A stretch of DNA of 64,000 nucleotides from Lachancea kluyveri NRRL Y-12651. Lineage: Eukaryota > Ascomycota > Saccharomycetes > Saccharomycetales > Saccharomycetaceae. Position numbers and translations under genes: made by a program. Positions 1 through 9,930 of the stretch are shown one piece after another (within the stretch, counting starts at the first letter, position 1; the number at the start of each line of letters is the position of its first letter). Location: NCBI GenBank assembly GCA_000149225.2, contig CM000690.1, positions 558,001 through 622,000 of the forward strand, in the 5' to 3' direction. Under the pieces are notes generated by a model, which was given only the letters and a program-made list of their open reading frames with translations, ran no database searches and had not been told where the DNA came from.

Positions 1-2214
1 TAGTCCGAGCAACGGTTTTGCAAACGGCAGAGCGACGACAGGTGCACAAAACAAGAACAGCGTGAGTGTAGTAAGCAACGGACAGGGTAAACGATGCTTA
101 CGCGGTCGAAAGAAATGGCATGAGATAGAGCAAAAAGACAGGGGAAAAAGAAAATATTCTCTTGCGTCATGTCAAATGTGGTGGTGATGGAGCCGTTTAA
201 TCATGAAAATCCGGAAACGGAGGGACGGTTCGGCGAAGCGCCTTAGAATCGGCCTTAACGGTTGTTTTTTTTCCTTTCTGCCTCGGCTACAAAGAGGGGA
301 GTGATAGGGGACCAAACAAAAAAAAAAAAAAAAACCAAGGGCGAAAAAGAGGTTGAGTGATATGAGACAGCTATTTTTATTCGGAGATGCATCCCGAGTA
401 CATGATACGTAAGTCATTTGAAGTTTCAGGATTCCCATGTTTCTACCGCCGCGTCAGAATCCCTCTGTGCTGCTATTCCACCTTATAGCTCTACGTGGAA
501 TATTCCAACCGAACCTTTGTCGAATTGCGTTTTTCGAAAACCGATGCTTGTCACGAGGGGAAAAATTTTTATGACAATTTTTCGAAGAGTAGTCTCTACA
601 CACATGTACAGCTTGGTTCTTCAATGCGCTGGGCCGGTACCTGAATGAAACGTGTACGCGAGTGACTGATTACTTGTTTAGTGATGTCTGGTCATCATCA
701 CCACCATCATCACTCTCTACTAAACCAAAGCGGCCAACGCTTCCCGCCCATGTTTTCCAGTGCGCACGCGGTTACTTTTAATGTTTCTCTTGGTTTTACC
801 GGGTTCTGATGTGTACGCTTGGGCATGTGACATTAAAAATTTACCGCATAGAAGCAACAGAGCAGGAGGAGAGCCCCGAAATGGGTGGGTTTACCGTGAA
901 GTTCGACACGAGCGTGGTGCCGTTACCGAAAAAAAAACGCACACAAGGCATAAACCCACCTGCGGTGTTAATCCTTTTCCCTGCGTCGACGCTAAAGTCC
1001 TGTTCGCCGCGTTCTTCTGGATAACTTCTATTTATGGCAAGAATGTAATTCTTTACAGATACCATCTGTGGTCGAGAATCCAAGAGCAATAATCACTTGG
1101 TATTCAGCAACACTGGTTGGACCACTCCAACCAGTTTGTATGTCGTAACTTAAAACAGGGAACGTTTTGTCTCCTTTCCCTCTCGTCTCCTGACCCAAAA
1201 ATTAAGGAGGGAGTTAGCCGTTAAAAACCTGCATGGTGGTTGTGTGCAGTAGAGGTACCTGTGCGATGTTTTCTGGAGGATGCCCGTATTTTAGACGATG
1301 CAAACCGGTTTTGGGGGACGGGTAGGAGCGGAGGGAGCCACGATTGTGACTTATGTGAACGTGCATCATTGGAAACGGCCGCCGATCATGGTTGGCGTGT
1401 GCGCGTTTGCAAAAAGAGTCGTCTTTGCCTGATTGAGATGGTCTGGGTGGACATCACAAAACTTTCTTGGAAAAAAAAGAGATGACTGATTTACGTACAT
1501 TACCTTTCTTTTTTTTTTGTTATTTGTTCTCCTGCTTGTTTCTACTGACGTAGGAAGTGGGCCAGGAACCTGATGATACACAGAGCTGCATATGAGGCAT
1601 TAGTACCTGGTGCTTGTGTCTTTGTTTGGCCGACCGTGCAGATGATGTAAAAGTTTCCAAAAATGTCTGCGGCCAAGCTTTTGAGATACCAAGAGAATAG
1701 TAGATCTTCTCTCCCTTTCTCTCTCTTTTTTTTTTCGCAATCCTCTGGAAAGGCTGCATTCCCGTTGCTTATGCATGGACTCTCTATGAGTCCAATTGTT
1801 TTCAACTATTGAGAATGTGCCGGACTAGGGGTTAGGTCCAAGAAGGAAGCCATGACCCTGAATACTGCCCTCGCAGAACACCGGTGACAGTCTGTTCTTG
1901 GCTTTTTTTTTATTTTTATTTCTCAAGTGTATGGATTTACCCATACACACATACGAATGCCGATATATATATGTATAAACACAACTCAATGGTGAAGAAT
2001 GAATGAATAGATGAATAAATGATACGTGGGATGTTGACGGGAATAGGATTTTCATGCAAATAAATCGAAAACAAAAAGGCGACTTGCGTAGAGATCACCA
2101 GTGATCAAAAGGCTCGTCGCCTTTTTCGTCGGTTTGAACTCACATCACTTTCTTTTTTTTTTTCTCTCTCTTATTAGATATCTTTGAGCAAATCAGAACG
2201 AAACCTTGTGCCGT
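1..2214. other. 2.2 kb region without a convincing gene
   Basis: All open frames here are short (about 110 codons or fewer), overlap on both strands and show no family resemblance; several begin only at non-ATG codons. The stretch has homopolymer tracts, three AGGGG stress-response-like motifs (295-299, 306-310, 556-560), a Rap1-like CCCATACAC near 1940 and a nested inverted repeat at 2073-2126. Its right end is the 3' flank of LOG1. The rest may be a long promoter for a gene to the left of the window, or may hold a non-coding transcript; I cannot tell which. Confidence 0.6.
2073..2126. repeat. Nested inverted repeat (possible hairpin)
   Basis: AAAAAGGCGAC at 2073-2083 is matched perfectly in inverted orientation by GTCGCCTTTTT at 2116-2126. 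Inside the loop a second perfect inverted repeat, GATCAC-CA-GTGATC, lies at 2093-2106. It sits about 90 bp past the LOG1 stop codon, so it could fold in the LOG1 3' UTR or in a transcript from the other strand. Function unknown. Confidence 0.75.
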
Positions 2215-2907
2215 TCAGTGTTTGCCCTCGTCACTCCATTGCAAGTTGAAACGGCCTTCGGGAACAACGTACTTTTCGATCTTTTCAACCACTTCTTCTG
2301 CAGTGACCGCAACTTGGATGATTTCTCCATTCTTTTCGCTGATAAACCCGCTGGCAATCGCGTGTCTGACAAAGTCTAGCAATCCGTCGTAGAAACCGTC
2401 CATGTTGAACAAAACAATCGGCTTGTTGTGGATTCCCAACTGGGACCATGTGATACACTCCATGATCTCTTCCAAAGTACCGTATCCGCCGGGCATGGCG
2501 ACAAAGGCGTCGCTCTCGTCTGCCATCATTCGTTTACGCGAATGCATGTCTGGAACGATGGTGGTGACACCATACTCGTGGCTCAACGGGGTAAGACCCT
2601 TGTGGTTGTCCACGCTTTGCTTGATCTCGTCGTTGATGTCGGCAACGGTCTTGTCGCTATCGCGCTCCTTTGAGACCAATGCGTCTGGAATAATCCCGTG
2701 GACGAATCCATCCACTTCTTTACCCATTGTAGAACGGGCGATTTCGCCCATCAAACCCGTGGTACCGCCACCGTACACCAACTTCCATTTCATGGCGTGG
2801 AACAGAGATCCCAACTTGCGGGCTTCGGCGGCGAATTTGGGGTCTTTGCCAAAGGAAGAGCCGCAATAGACGCATACAGATTTAACTGGTTCAGGAGACA
2901 TGGTCAT
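2215..2907 (-). CDS. LOG1: LOG-family phosphoribohydrolase (YJL055W orthologue)
   Basis: A 230-residue cytosolic protein of the LOG family, once annotated as lysine decarboxylase-like. The family releases free bases from nucleoside 5'-monophosphates; the S. cerevisiae member detoxifies pyrimidine analogue nucleotides. A Rossmann-like fold is evident from VCVYCGSS near residue 11 and GGGTTGLMG near 46. The family signature SRKRMM (123-128) followed by PGGYGTLEE (139-147) supplies the phosphate-binding loop and catalytic Arg/Glu. Length is close to the 245 residues of the S. cerevisiae protein and the N-terminus aligns from the first ATG. It is divergent to ZAP1 across an 893-bp intergenic region, the same neighbour as in S. 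cerevisiae. A Reb1-type site lies about 160 bp upstream. Confidence 0.95.
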   Translation of the reverse strand: MTMSPEPVKSVCVYCGSSFGKDPKFAAEARKLGSLFHAMKWKLVYGGGTTGLMGEIARSTMGKEVDGFVHGIIPDALVSKERDSDKTVADINDEIKQSVDNHKGLTPLSHEYGVTTIVPDMHSRKRMMADESDAFVAMPGGYGTLEEIMECITWSQLGIHNKPIVLFNMDGFYDGLLDFVRHAIASGFISEKNGEIIQVAVTAEEVVEKIEKYVVPEGRFNLQWSDEGKH

Positions 2908-3066
2908 TTGAATACTTTTGATTGTTGGTTTGTGAGTGTAAACGTTTAACTTTTTCTGTCTTTTTTTTTCTTCGTTTTTTTTCCTCTTTCTTTAGGGGGG
3001 AAGGAAATCAAACGCTTAGTGGGAGAATATAGGTAAAAATGAAACTGTTGTTTTGGTAGAATAATA

Positions 3067-3073
3067 CGGGTAA
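3067..3073 (+). promoter_or_regulatory. Reb1-type site (CGGGTAA) upstream of LOG1
   Basis: CGGGTAA followed by a poly-A tract, about 160 bp upstream of the LOG1 ATG. Reb1 sites beside A/T tracts commonly mark nucleosome-depleted promoters in Saccharomycetaceae. The call rests on the motif and position only. Confidence 0.45.
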
Positions 3074-3509
3074 AAAAAAAAGTAAAAGATTAGCACTGTA
3101 GATTTTCCACAACTATACTCTTTCTTATATACTTGAATTTTTTTTTTCCCTGTTTTTTCTTCGTCCCCCTCCTCTTCGTCCTCCCTTATTTCTTTTCCTT
3201 CCTTGGGCCGCCGTTCAAATCACTATAGTAACTTTTGATAGCGCGTATATCCTGTGAGCTTCCTTTGGTTTAAAAAAAAGAACAAGAACAAGAACCCGTG
3301 GTGAATTCCGGTCCGGGTCGTGCCAGATGAGCGGATCAAGTGACGGCAGCCCCGGTAGCCCTCCGGCATATCCGGCATCACCGGAAACGTCGGTATATCC
3401 GACGGACCTAGTGGCTGCTGGACGGATGCGTATCCGGACAAGTAGCGTGCGTATACAACGATACCTTTCCGACGGTTTCTCTCTTTTTCTCCCTCCACCA
3501 ATCCCAATG

Positions 3510-3535
3510 CACGTGACACTATACTTGATCACGTG
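3510..3535. promoter_or_regulatory. Pair of Cbf1-type E-boxes in inverted arrangement
   Basis: CACGTG occurs at 3510-3515 and again at 3530-3535, exactly 20 bp apart, about two helical turns. Both carry the Cbf1-preferred TCACGTG context, on opposite strands, so the flanks form a larger inverted repeat with TGCACGTGA/TCACGTGCA arms. They lie about 70 bp upstream of the zinc-responsive element. Confidence 0.55.
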
Positions 3536-3581
3536 CATGAATCATACTAAACGAAGAATGTCGGTGACCACGAGCCGCATA

Positions 3582-3592
3582 ACCTTCAAGGT
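3582..3592. promoter_or_regulatory. Zinc-responsive element (ZRE) upstream of ZAP1
   Basis: ACCTTCAAGGT is a perfect match to the Zap1 consensus ACCTTNAAGGT. It lies about 210 bp upstream of the ZAP1 ATG. S. cerevisiae ZAP1 is known to activate its own gene through such an element, so positive autoregulation in zinc-poor cells looks conserved. Confidence 0.85.
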
Positions 3593-3593
3593 T

Positions 3594-3601
3594 ACTGTGG
3601 C
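3594..3601 (+). promoter_or_regulatory. Met31/32-type core (ACTGTGGC) abutting the ZRE
   Basis: ACTGTGGC starts one base after the end of the ZRE. The Met31/Met32 consensus is AAACTGTGGC; the two leading A positions are TT here. With the E-box pair 60-90 bp upstream it forms a possible Met4-type module, but the single site may be chance. Confidence 0.35.
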
Positions 3602-3800
3602 CATGATGAGAGATGCATGCGATATCCCATATCTCAGAGTATAGCCAAGACCTGGAGGAGGAAGAAGAGGAAAGGGCATGAGACTGGAGTTTTCTATGAC
3701 TTGTATACCCCTCTATCCTCATTTAAAAGAATAAGCTAGCAATCAGATCCTTTTGCATAGCCATTTTTGAAATTTTTTATTTTTCTTCATCTTTTGCTTA

Positions 3801-6104
3801 ATGACTGGTGATAAAGATAATAACGAAATGGCTAACACAGGTGCTGAAGGTATAGTGCATGGCCATATTCACAACTACAACAACCTGACCTATATCCACG
3901 GCCATGTGCATAGACGTGCGTCCTTTAACAAAGAAGAGCTACCGCAGCCACAAGCCCTTGCTCGCAGCGATTCTTGCTCTCAGTTTATTGACTGCCAACA
4001 CTTCGAATTCGTCAACTACCATTCTTTAAACCTATTCGGTGAAACTCATCCATCTGGTGCTGTCCAAAATGATTCGCTTCTTTTGTCACAGAAAAGGAAA
4101 CGTAAGCTTAGCAAAGACTGTGAATGTCAACCGAGAATTGTCGAGGTTTGTTGTGAAACTGAGCACGACGACAACGTCCAGTCAAAACAGCAGAATAACG
4201 ACCTGGTGCTGTTTGCACACGAACCAAAGTCATGCAACTCGCCAACGCAACAGGAGTACCCGCATCTGTTGCCTGACTACATAAATTGTGATCTGACATG
4301 TGACTCCAACATCGAAGACGATCAGATGTTCCAAAAACTGTGCGACCAATGTATGAACCTAGATGGGAGTGAAACGGAAAACCACAACCACTCCCTAGAC
4401 CCAAACCCGAACGCCGCCGCCAACGACTGTTGTGATTGTAGCCCTCCATCATCTCATAGCAGCCCGCATGCCGCCTTGTGCCACGAACACATTGTAAATT
4501 CCACCACGGACATGAAAATATTGGAGGATTTGGTCAACATTTCTAACATGTACGATTTCCCATTTGGTAAACATGTTCACAAAACCGAAGACGAAACTTC
4601 TCAAGTTGCAGAAAAGCTCAATCTACTGCAGTCCAGTATCCATGGTGTCAGTAGTAAAGAAATCCCCATGGCCCTGCCTGGTTCTAAACAAGAAGAAGTA
4701 CCGAATTTCCGTCAGCCTTCCTTCTCTGATGTCAAACAGGATTTTTTTTTGGTAAAGCAAGAGGACGCTATGCCTTTCCAGGAGGAGGTAAAATTGAGGC
4801 CTGATACAAAAAGACACCACATTCATAGCCCTAGTCTTGGCAGCCAACCTGCCATTTCTCCTCCTCCTCATTATCACGACAACAATAGTAACCATCACCA
4901 TCATCACCACCGTGTAGAAGTTCATCCTCATGCAGTTCAGAGTTGGCCTACTGCACGCGGCTATAGTAACGAACGAACAACATCTCATAAAAACGATACT
5001 CCATGCATATCCAAACTACATCATCATTTCCCAAGCACAGCATCGCCATCTTCAATGGCCCATACAAATACGATCAATTTTAATTGGAATTTGAAGGATG
5101 AAGAGACAGAAGTAAGATGCAAATGGGATCAATGTCTAGAAAGCTACAAGAGTTTTGTAGAATTACAAACCCACATGCTAAAAGAACACGTTTTGGAGGA
5201 GAACTTCAACCTCCATGGCAGCTCCACTAGCAATTGTACGGAAAAGTACATACCAGCGACTGGTGACATCAACAGGCAAGTATCGTCTCTACCTAACGGG
5301 GTCGATAGCTCAGATAGCAACATACCTTCTCGCAGCTTCAACTGTGAGTGGGAAAACTGTGATTTCATCGGTAATGACGTCTGTTCATTGATCAACCATA
5401 TCAACGGTGAACACGGTATTGGATTCGGTGTAAAATTTGTCGACAATCAAGATTTGTCAGAGCAGAGTAAACAACACCATCTGCTTCACTGCCATGGCCA
5501 TCAGTTGTATTCCTCTACACAGGAGCAGCTGACTCCGGTCTCTTACGATCCGTCAGAAGGTTCTACAGGTGATGAATCCGTCCATGTCTGCAAATGGGCC
5601 AATTGTTCTCAAGTTTTCCCAAACCCAGAAGCGTTGAATAATCATATAGAGAGTCAACATATCCCTAGAGGACAGTCCTCTTATCAGTGCTCCTGGGATA
5701 CATGTTCCAAATCTTTTACCCAAAGACAAAAGCTTTTGCGCCACTTGAAAGTCCACAGTGGCTATAAGCCATTCAAGTGCCCTCATTGCACAAAAAAATT
5801 CTCTACTGAGGACATCTTACAGCAGCATATTCGTACCCATTCTGGCGAAAGACCATTCAAATGTACCTACTGTACTAAACAATTTGCAACATCTAGCTCA
5901 TTAAGGATTCACATTAGAACACACACCGGAGAGAAGCCACTGAAATGTAAAATCTGTGGTAAAAGGTTCAATGAGAGTTCCAACCTAAGCAAACACATGA
6001 AAACACATGAGAGAAAGTACAAGTGCGAAAAATGTAAACGGAGTTTTAACCAGCTGGAACAGTTAAGACTTCATCAAAACAGATGTTCCCACTGCTCACA
6101 CTAA
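3801..6104 (+). CDS. ZAP1: Zinc-responsive transcription factor Zap1
   Basis: Master activator of zinc uptake and zinc-sparing genes; 767 residues against 880 in S. cerevisiae. The first two thirds are low-complexity and His/Cys-rich, including a run of histidines near residue 370, and would hold the zinc-sensing activation domain 1. C2H2 fingers follow with first cysteines at about residues 440, 515, 597, 630, 660, 688 and 716. The first two, widely spaced, match the zinc-sensing pair of activation domain 2; the last five form the DNA-binding array, with TGEKP-like linkers between later fingers. A further CxxC unit (first Cys 742) ends with His and Cys residues up to the C-terminus. ATG context and conserved synteny with LOG1 support the start. 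A ZRE upstream suggests autoregulation. Confidence 0.95.
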   Translation: MTGDKDNNEMANTGAEGIVHGHIHNYNNLTYIHGHVHRRASFNKEELPQPQALARSDSCSQFIDCQHFEFVNYHSLNLFGETHPSGAVQNDSLLLSQKRKRKLSKDCECQPRIVEVCCETEHDDNVQSKQQNNDLVLFAHEPKSCNSPTQQEYPHLLPDYINCDLTCDSNIEDDQMFQKLCDQCMNLDGSETENHNHSLDPNPNAAANDCCDCSPPSSHSSPHAALCHEHIVNSTTDMKILEDLVNISNMYDFPFGKHVHKTEDETSQVAEKLNLLQSSIHGVSSKEIPMALPGSKQEEVPNFRQPSFSDVKQDFFLVKQEDAMPFQEEVKLRPDTKRHHIHSPSLGSQPAISPPPHYHDNNSNHHHHHHRVEVHPHAVQSWPTARGYSNERTTSHKNDTPCISKLHHHFPSTASPSSMAHTNTINFNWNLKDEETEVRCKWDQCLESYKSFVELQTHMLKEHVLEENFNLHGSSTSNCTEKYIPATGDINRQVSSLPNGVDSSDSNIPSRSFNCEWENCDFIGNDVCSLINHINGEHGIGFGVKFVDNQDLSEQSKQHHLLHCHGHQLYSSTQEQLTPVSYDPSEGSTGDESVHVCKWANCSQVFPNPEALNNHIESQHIPRGQSSYQCSWDTCSKSFTQRQKLLRHLKVHSGYKPFKCPHCTKKFSTEDILQQHIRTHSGERPFKCTYCTKQFATSSSLRIHIRTHTGEKPLKCKICGKRFNESSNLSKHMKTHERKYKCEKCKRSFNQLEQLRLHQNRCSHCSH

Positions 6105-6438
6105 AGGTACAAGCATCCTGAATCTATTTGCTCACTAAGAATAGAAAATCATATGGGCTCATAGAAAGGGAAATAGTTTAAAAAAAAAAAAAAAAAAAAA
6201 GAGAACTAGTAGAACCGGTGTATAGTCAGAAGACGATATTTTTTCGAAGCATATATTGTATACCACTCACATACTTATATACACGCATATACATAATATC
6301 TTTCAAAGTTACATTCTATTTTCATTTTTGTTTTTAATTCCTTTTATCTAACCCAGAAACGTTCTCTTTTCTCTATTCTCAACTTTTTTGGACCTCCAGC
6401 CAGACCCACGAGAATATGCATTACCTATGGTCTTTTGC
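6105..6438. other. Convergent ZAP1-EFM2 intergenic region
   Basis: Tail-to-tail spacer of 334 bp. It contains a 20-bp A tract near 6181 and several TATATA-like repeats around 6250-6300, typical yeast 3'-end processing signals. No gene is seen; short frames here are antisense extensions past the EFM2 stop. Confidence 0.6.
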
Positions 6439-7704
6439 TCATCTACGTACGTTTTCACGAGTGATTTCTTTATAAACATACCGCACATCACCCCAATCGT
6501 CGACACCGTTATCATAAACTTCTTCCACAACTACCAAAGCGTTCTCGGTGAGCAAGCTCCACAGAAGTTGTCGTTCTTGTGCGTATTTAGGTCTAATCGG
6601 TACCTCCAAATAAACTTTACCCTTTTCACTCAAAAATTTATCTATCATCGTGACAACCCAAACTGGATGTTGTGGCGAATATATAGGGTCTGCAATCAAT
6701 ATCACATCAAACTTATCGTCGCCATATTTTTCAGTGAAGGAAACAGGATTCGTCCAATCTAATACATCCGCACAAACTGCTAACCCGGACTGAGAATTCA
6801 AATTGTTTATTTCAACGTTTTTCTGCAAGTTTGGAACAATTTCCGGCAAGTCAGTTAAATACATTTCACAGGACCCAAGGGCTGTTTTAGATTCTTTGTA
6901 TTTGCAGCTAAAAGTGATTCCTACTAGACCTGTTCCTGAGCCCAATTCAAGAACTCGCAGCAGATTGCCTGTACCAGCAAAGATGGAATTAAAACGGTTG
7001 CAAATTTTTTGGGACAAAATCAGAGAGGCTCCCCAAGTTTTCAACCCAAGGTTATCTGACGTTAAAGATGGTTCATACAACGAGACCCGATGTGATAAAT
7101 TGTCCATTTGGAAATGCCTTGTCATTGAAGGTTGAGCAGTACGTCCACATTTCTCAGAAATTCTTAAACTGGCCTGTTTTAAAATTTGTTCAGTGAGCTC
7201 ATCATTTGGCTGTTTATTGTACTTGGATAAAATCGTTGTGTAGTAATTCAATAATTCCTGCTCTCTGCTCGTGTAGATCAGTTTTGGAATTTTGCAACAT
7301 ATCTTTTCTAACGTGTCCAAGTTTTCATTGTTCCAGTCTTGGTACCATGTCAATACTGCTTCTAAATGCTCGCTCAAGATACCATTATCTTTACATATGG
7401 TATCCACTGATTTACGCTGCATTGTAGAAGTTTCTGCCTGACCAAAATTAACCTGGCTACTAGGTTTCAAAAGCAACAAAACAGCCAGTATAGCCTCCTT
7501 CGAGGCAAATTGAACATAAGGCAAGTCTATAGTTTGTATAGGAATGTCAAGGTCGTCAAAACCATCAAATACATCATTGTTACTGCCAATGCTCATGCCA
7601 TCCTGTTCGTTCTCACATGCAGAGCTGAGTAAAGTGTTCACTGGATCCGTAACCGGGAGCGGTATCTCCTCAGTAGGAGAGATGAAGTCTAGGGGATCAA
7701 ACAT
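6439..7704 (-). CDS. EFM2: Protein-lysine N-methyltransferase Efm2 (YBR271W orthologue)
   Basis: A 421-residue seven-beta-strand SAM-dependent methyltransferase; S. cerevisiae Efm2 has 419 residues and methylates lysines of translation elongation factors eEF2 and eEF3. The SAM-binding motif I, VLELGSGTGLVG, is at about 251-262, followed by an acidic motif LTDLPEIVPNLQKNV near 283, a METTL21-like arrangement. The N-terminal 200 residues are the family's own helical extension. It lies between ZAP1 and IKS1, whereas in S. cerevisiae it sits on the other WGD sister region beside BIT2; this interleaving supports an unduplicated genome. RRPE and PAC motifs upstream suggest control with ribosome-biogenesis genes. 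Confidence 0.9.
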   Translation of the reverse strand: MFDPLDFISPTEEIPLPVTDPVNTLLSSACENEQDGMSIGSNNDVFDGFDDLDIPIQTIDLPYVQFASKEAILAVLLLLKPSSQVNFGQAETSTMQRKSVDTICKDNGILSEHLEAVLTWYQDWNNENLDTLEKICCKIPKLIYTSREQELLNYYTTILSKYNKQPNDELTEQILKQASLRISEKCGRTAQPSMTRHFQMDNLSHRVSLYEPSLTSDNLGLKTWGASLILSQKICNRFNSIFAGTGNLLRVLELGSGTGLVGITFSCKYKESKTALGSCEMYLTDLPEIVPNLQKNVEINNLNSQSGLAVCADVLDWTNPVSFTEKYGDDKFDVILIADPIYSPQHPVWVVTMIDKFLSEKGKVYLEVPIRPKYAQERQLLWSLLTENALVVVEEVYDNGVDDWGDVRYVYKEITRENVRR

Positions 7705-8058
7705 CTATACTAAAGTGTTTATACACTAACAAAACTGTCTTCAAAGTGACTAACTATTACCAAAACAGTCGCTGAAAATTTTTCCCAACGCTCATCAACA
7801 GCAAGATCCCGCTGAAGTCACAATCCGTTTATTAGTTGAATAAATGGCGACGAGAACCAATGAAATAGTGTGACTGTGAAATGTCGTAAATATGCGAGAA
7901 AGATGAAGAGATCCTTTTGAATTTGCTCATCCCAGTGACTTGATCACGGTTATCATATCTCACGGCTCAACATGAGAGATGAGTTAAATACACACCGGAT
8001 CGGTAAGGGGAGTTGGCCATTTTCATCTTAAGTAATCGCTTCTAGTTACACTCGAAAC
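7705..8058. other. Divergent EFM2/IKS1 promoter region
   Basis: Head-to-head spacer of 354 bp. It contains one RRPE and three PAC core motifs, described separately. No open frame is worth calling. Confidence 0.6.
7773..7983. promoter_or_regulatory. RRPE plus three PAC cores upstream of EFM2
   Basis: TGAAAATTTTTCCC at 7773-7786 matches the ribosomal RNA processing element. GATGAG cores of the PAC element occur at 7791-7796 (reverse), 7926-7931 (reverse) and 7978-7983 (forward). The combination is the hallmark of the Ribi regulon (Stb3 and Dot6/Tod6 in S. cerevisiae). The RRPE lies about 70 bp from the EFM2 ATG, so EFM2 rather than IKS1 is the likely target. Confidence 0.6.
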
Positions 8059-9852
8059 ATGAGTTTAGTACTCTACGATGACTCCTCAAATGTTCCATTT
8101 GATTCAAGAACAGCTATTATACTTCATGATCCAGACTCAAGGTCACTGGTGCTTTTGAACCAGGTATCCGGAGAGATATCGTTAGTACAACAGATCAAGG
8201 GACCGACATATGTCCCCGACAAACCGGTAGGTGCTATTTCGACATATATCTGCCCTCAGTGTGGTAGCGAAGTTGGCGGAATATCTACTACGGGCTCTAT
8301 TTTTAACATCAGCTCTCCAATCCATGACGAAAATGACTTATATGTTGATAAAAACTATTTCAAATTGCTAGGTCAGGAACCATTTTTCCGTAGACCATCA
8401 CATATTGCGGATTATCCTACCATTTCATCTTGCTCTTCTATACCACCGGAACTGTTTGCACAAGATTATTACCATCGATTTTTTGAAGAGTTGTCTTTAC
8501 TTGGTAATGGTGCTCGCGGTTCAGTATACAAAGTCGCTCATGTTTTAATGAACAACAATTTGGGGGTTTACGCACTAAAAAAAATTCCAATAGGAAACGA
8601 CCTCAACTGGCTTGAAAAATGTATCCAAGAAGTAAAATTTTTGAGCTCTTTAACCCATAACAGTGCTAACTTGATAACTTACAATCACGTTTGGTTGGAA
8701 ATGGATACCAGTTGCGGAATAGTTAAGAATAGGCAAGGTGAGGGGTCTTCACAAGACGACAAAGTTCCTTGCATTTTTATTCTTCAACAGTTTTGTCCCG
8801 GCGGGAATTTAGAAGATTGCATATTATCGAAAGTTTTTAACAAATTCCAGGACCATGATTCCCCAGAAGAACGCAAACGGAGATTTAAACTCAAGAGAAA
8901 GTTAAAAAACAAAGACCTGCCATTGGGGCTAACCACAGACCAGATTTTATCCATTCTTTATGACATTTCTTCAGGGTTGCAGGAGCTGCATGATTTGGGA
9001 ATAATTCACCGTGACTTAAAACCTTCAAATTGTCTGTTACTTGAGAAATATAGTTCAGATACTGTCTCGCCCACGGGCAAACCATTCCCAACTGTGATCA
9101 TTGGCGATTTTGGCGAAAGCCAGGTAAGTGGTCAATTACGTTCAGCAACGGGTGCGACTGGAACACTAGAATTCACAGCTCCAGAAGTATTGATTATGTC
9201 ACCGGACACAGAGTCCAATTTGGTATATCCCCAATTTACTTTTCAATCAGATATTTACTCCCTTGGGATGATTTGTTACTTTTTAGTTTTTGGAGAATTA
9301 CCGTTTTCACCTGAGAAAAGTATAGGCCAACTGAAAGCCGATATTAGAGGATTCCAGTTTAATAAGGCACAGCTGTTGGAAAAACACCAACACATGAATT
9401 TGCATCCTATTTCTGAGGAGATTTTCGACCTAATGGAACTCCTTCTTTCTCCATGTGAGACAGAAAGACCGTCTGCCAAAAAAGTTAGAAAAATATTATC
9501 AGAAATAGAGGGGAAACAGGAACATCAATCTGAGCTATCGGATCCAGAACACAGCGAACCCGCTGAGGAAATATCATTTCAAGACGATGTAGCAAAGCCC
9601 AAGGTAGCACGAAGAAATGCCACCTATTACTCTCTGCATTTTAAGTTAAAACAAAATGCTTGGAACCTGTTTAATCTCATTATAACATTTTATCTGGTCT
9701 CAAGAAAACCAGACCATAAATTTTGCCAGTATTTGAGTATTTTCGCTCTTGGAGTGTCCTTGAGATCTTCACTTGTTGTGCAAAAGATTTCTACTTTTCT
9801 CAACTTAATACTAATATGCCTAGTATCATTTATAAGTAAATATCTACAGTGA
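8059..9852 (+). CDS. IKS1: Putative serine/threonine protein kinase Iks1
   Basis: A 597-residue protein kinase (S. cerevisiae 667). The glycine-rich loop LGNGARGSVYKV is at 148-159, the catalytic lysine in YALKK at about 174, HRDLKPSN from 317 and the DFG motif (GDFGES, Asp 350) follows; all catalytic residues are present, so an active kinase is expected. The N-terminus has a single CPQC pair (65-68). The C-terminal 65 residues hold two or three hydrophobic stretches, ending near the last residue, consistent with membrane tethering. The substrate is unknown; the S. cerevisiae mutant is known for ionic-stress phenotypes. Synteny: between EFM2 and BIT61. Confidence 0.93.
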   Translation: MSLVLYDDSSNVPFDSRTAIILHDPDSRSLVLLNQVSGEISLVQQIKGPTYVPDKPVGAISTYICPQCGSEVGGISTTGSIFNISSPIHDENDLYVDKNYFKLLGQEPFFRRPSHIADYPTISSCSSIPPELFAQDYYHRFFEELSLLGNGARGSVYKVAHVLMNNNLGVYALKKIPIGNDLNWLEKCIQEVKFLSSLTHNSANLITYNHVWLEMDTSCGIVKNRQGEGSSQDDKVPCIFILQQFCPGGNLEDCILSKVFNKFQDHDSPEERKRRFKLKRKLKNKDLPLGLTTDQILSILYDISSGLQELHDLGIIHRDLKPSNCLLLEKYSSDTVSPTGKPFPTVIIGDFGESQVSGQLRSATGATGTLEFTAPEVLIMSPDTESNLVYPQFTFQSDIYSLGMICYFLVFGELPFSPEKSIGQLKADIRGFQFNKAQLLEKHQHMNLHPISEEIFDLMELLLSPCETERPSAKKVRKILSEIEGKQEHQSELSDPEHSEPAEEISFQDDVAKPKVARRNATYYSLHFKLKQNAWNLFNLIITFYLVSRKPDHKFCQYLSIFALGVSLRSSLVVQKISTFLNLILICLVSFISKYLQ

Positions 9853-9930
9853 ATTTAGCTATACGCAACCATTGTTACTCAATAGAATTGCCCAGCTTTA
9901 AGCATTCCTATTCCTCTAATTCTCCATTTA

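Larger units (their letters stand above)
2908..3800. other. Shared LOG1/ZAP1 divergent intergenic region
   Basis: This 893-bp divergent promoter holds, left to right, pyrimidine tracts, a Reb1-type site, a CCGG-rich block with a rough 9-bp period (3362-3404), two E-boxes, a zinc-responsive element and an abutting CTGTGGC core. Open frames here (about 100 codons) run over these motifs on both strands and look like chance products of the GC-rich block. Confidence 0.7.

Noticed and set aside
760-1092. 110-codon frame in the left gap
   Set aside because: Overlapped by frames on both strands, no conserved pattern, and no family resemblance.
3210-3225. GTTCAAATC resembling a tRNA B-box
   Set aside because: The 70 bases upstream are a pyrimidine tract with no A-box or cloverleaf.
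3327-3644. 105-codon frame in the LOG1/ZAP1 promoter
   Set aside because: Overlaps the CCGG repeat, E-boxes and ZRE; overlapping frames on the other strand are equally long, so it is compositional.
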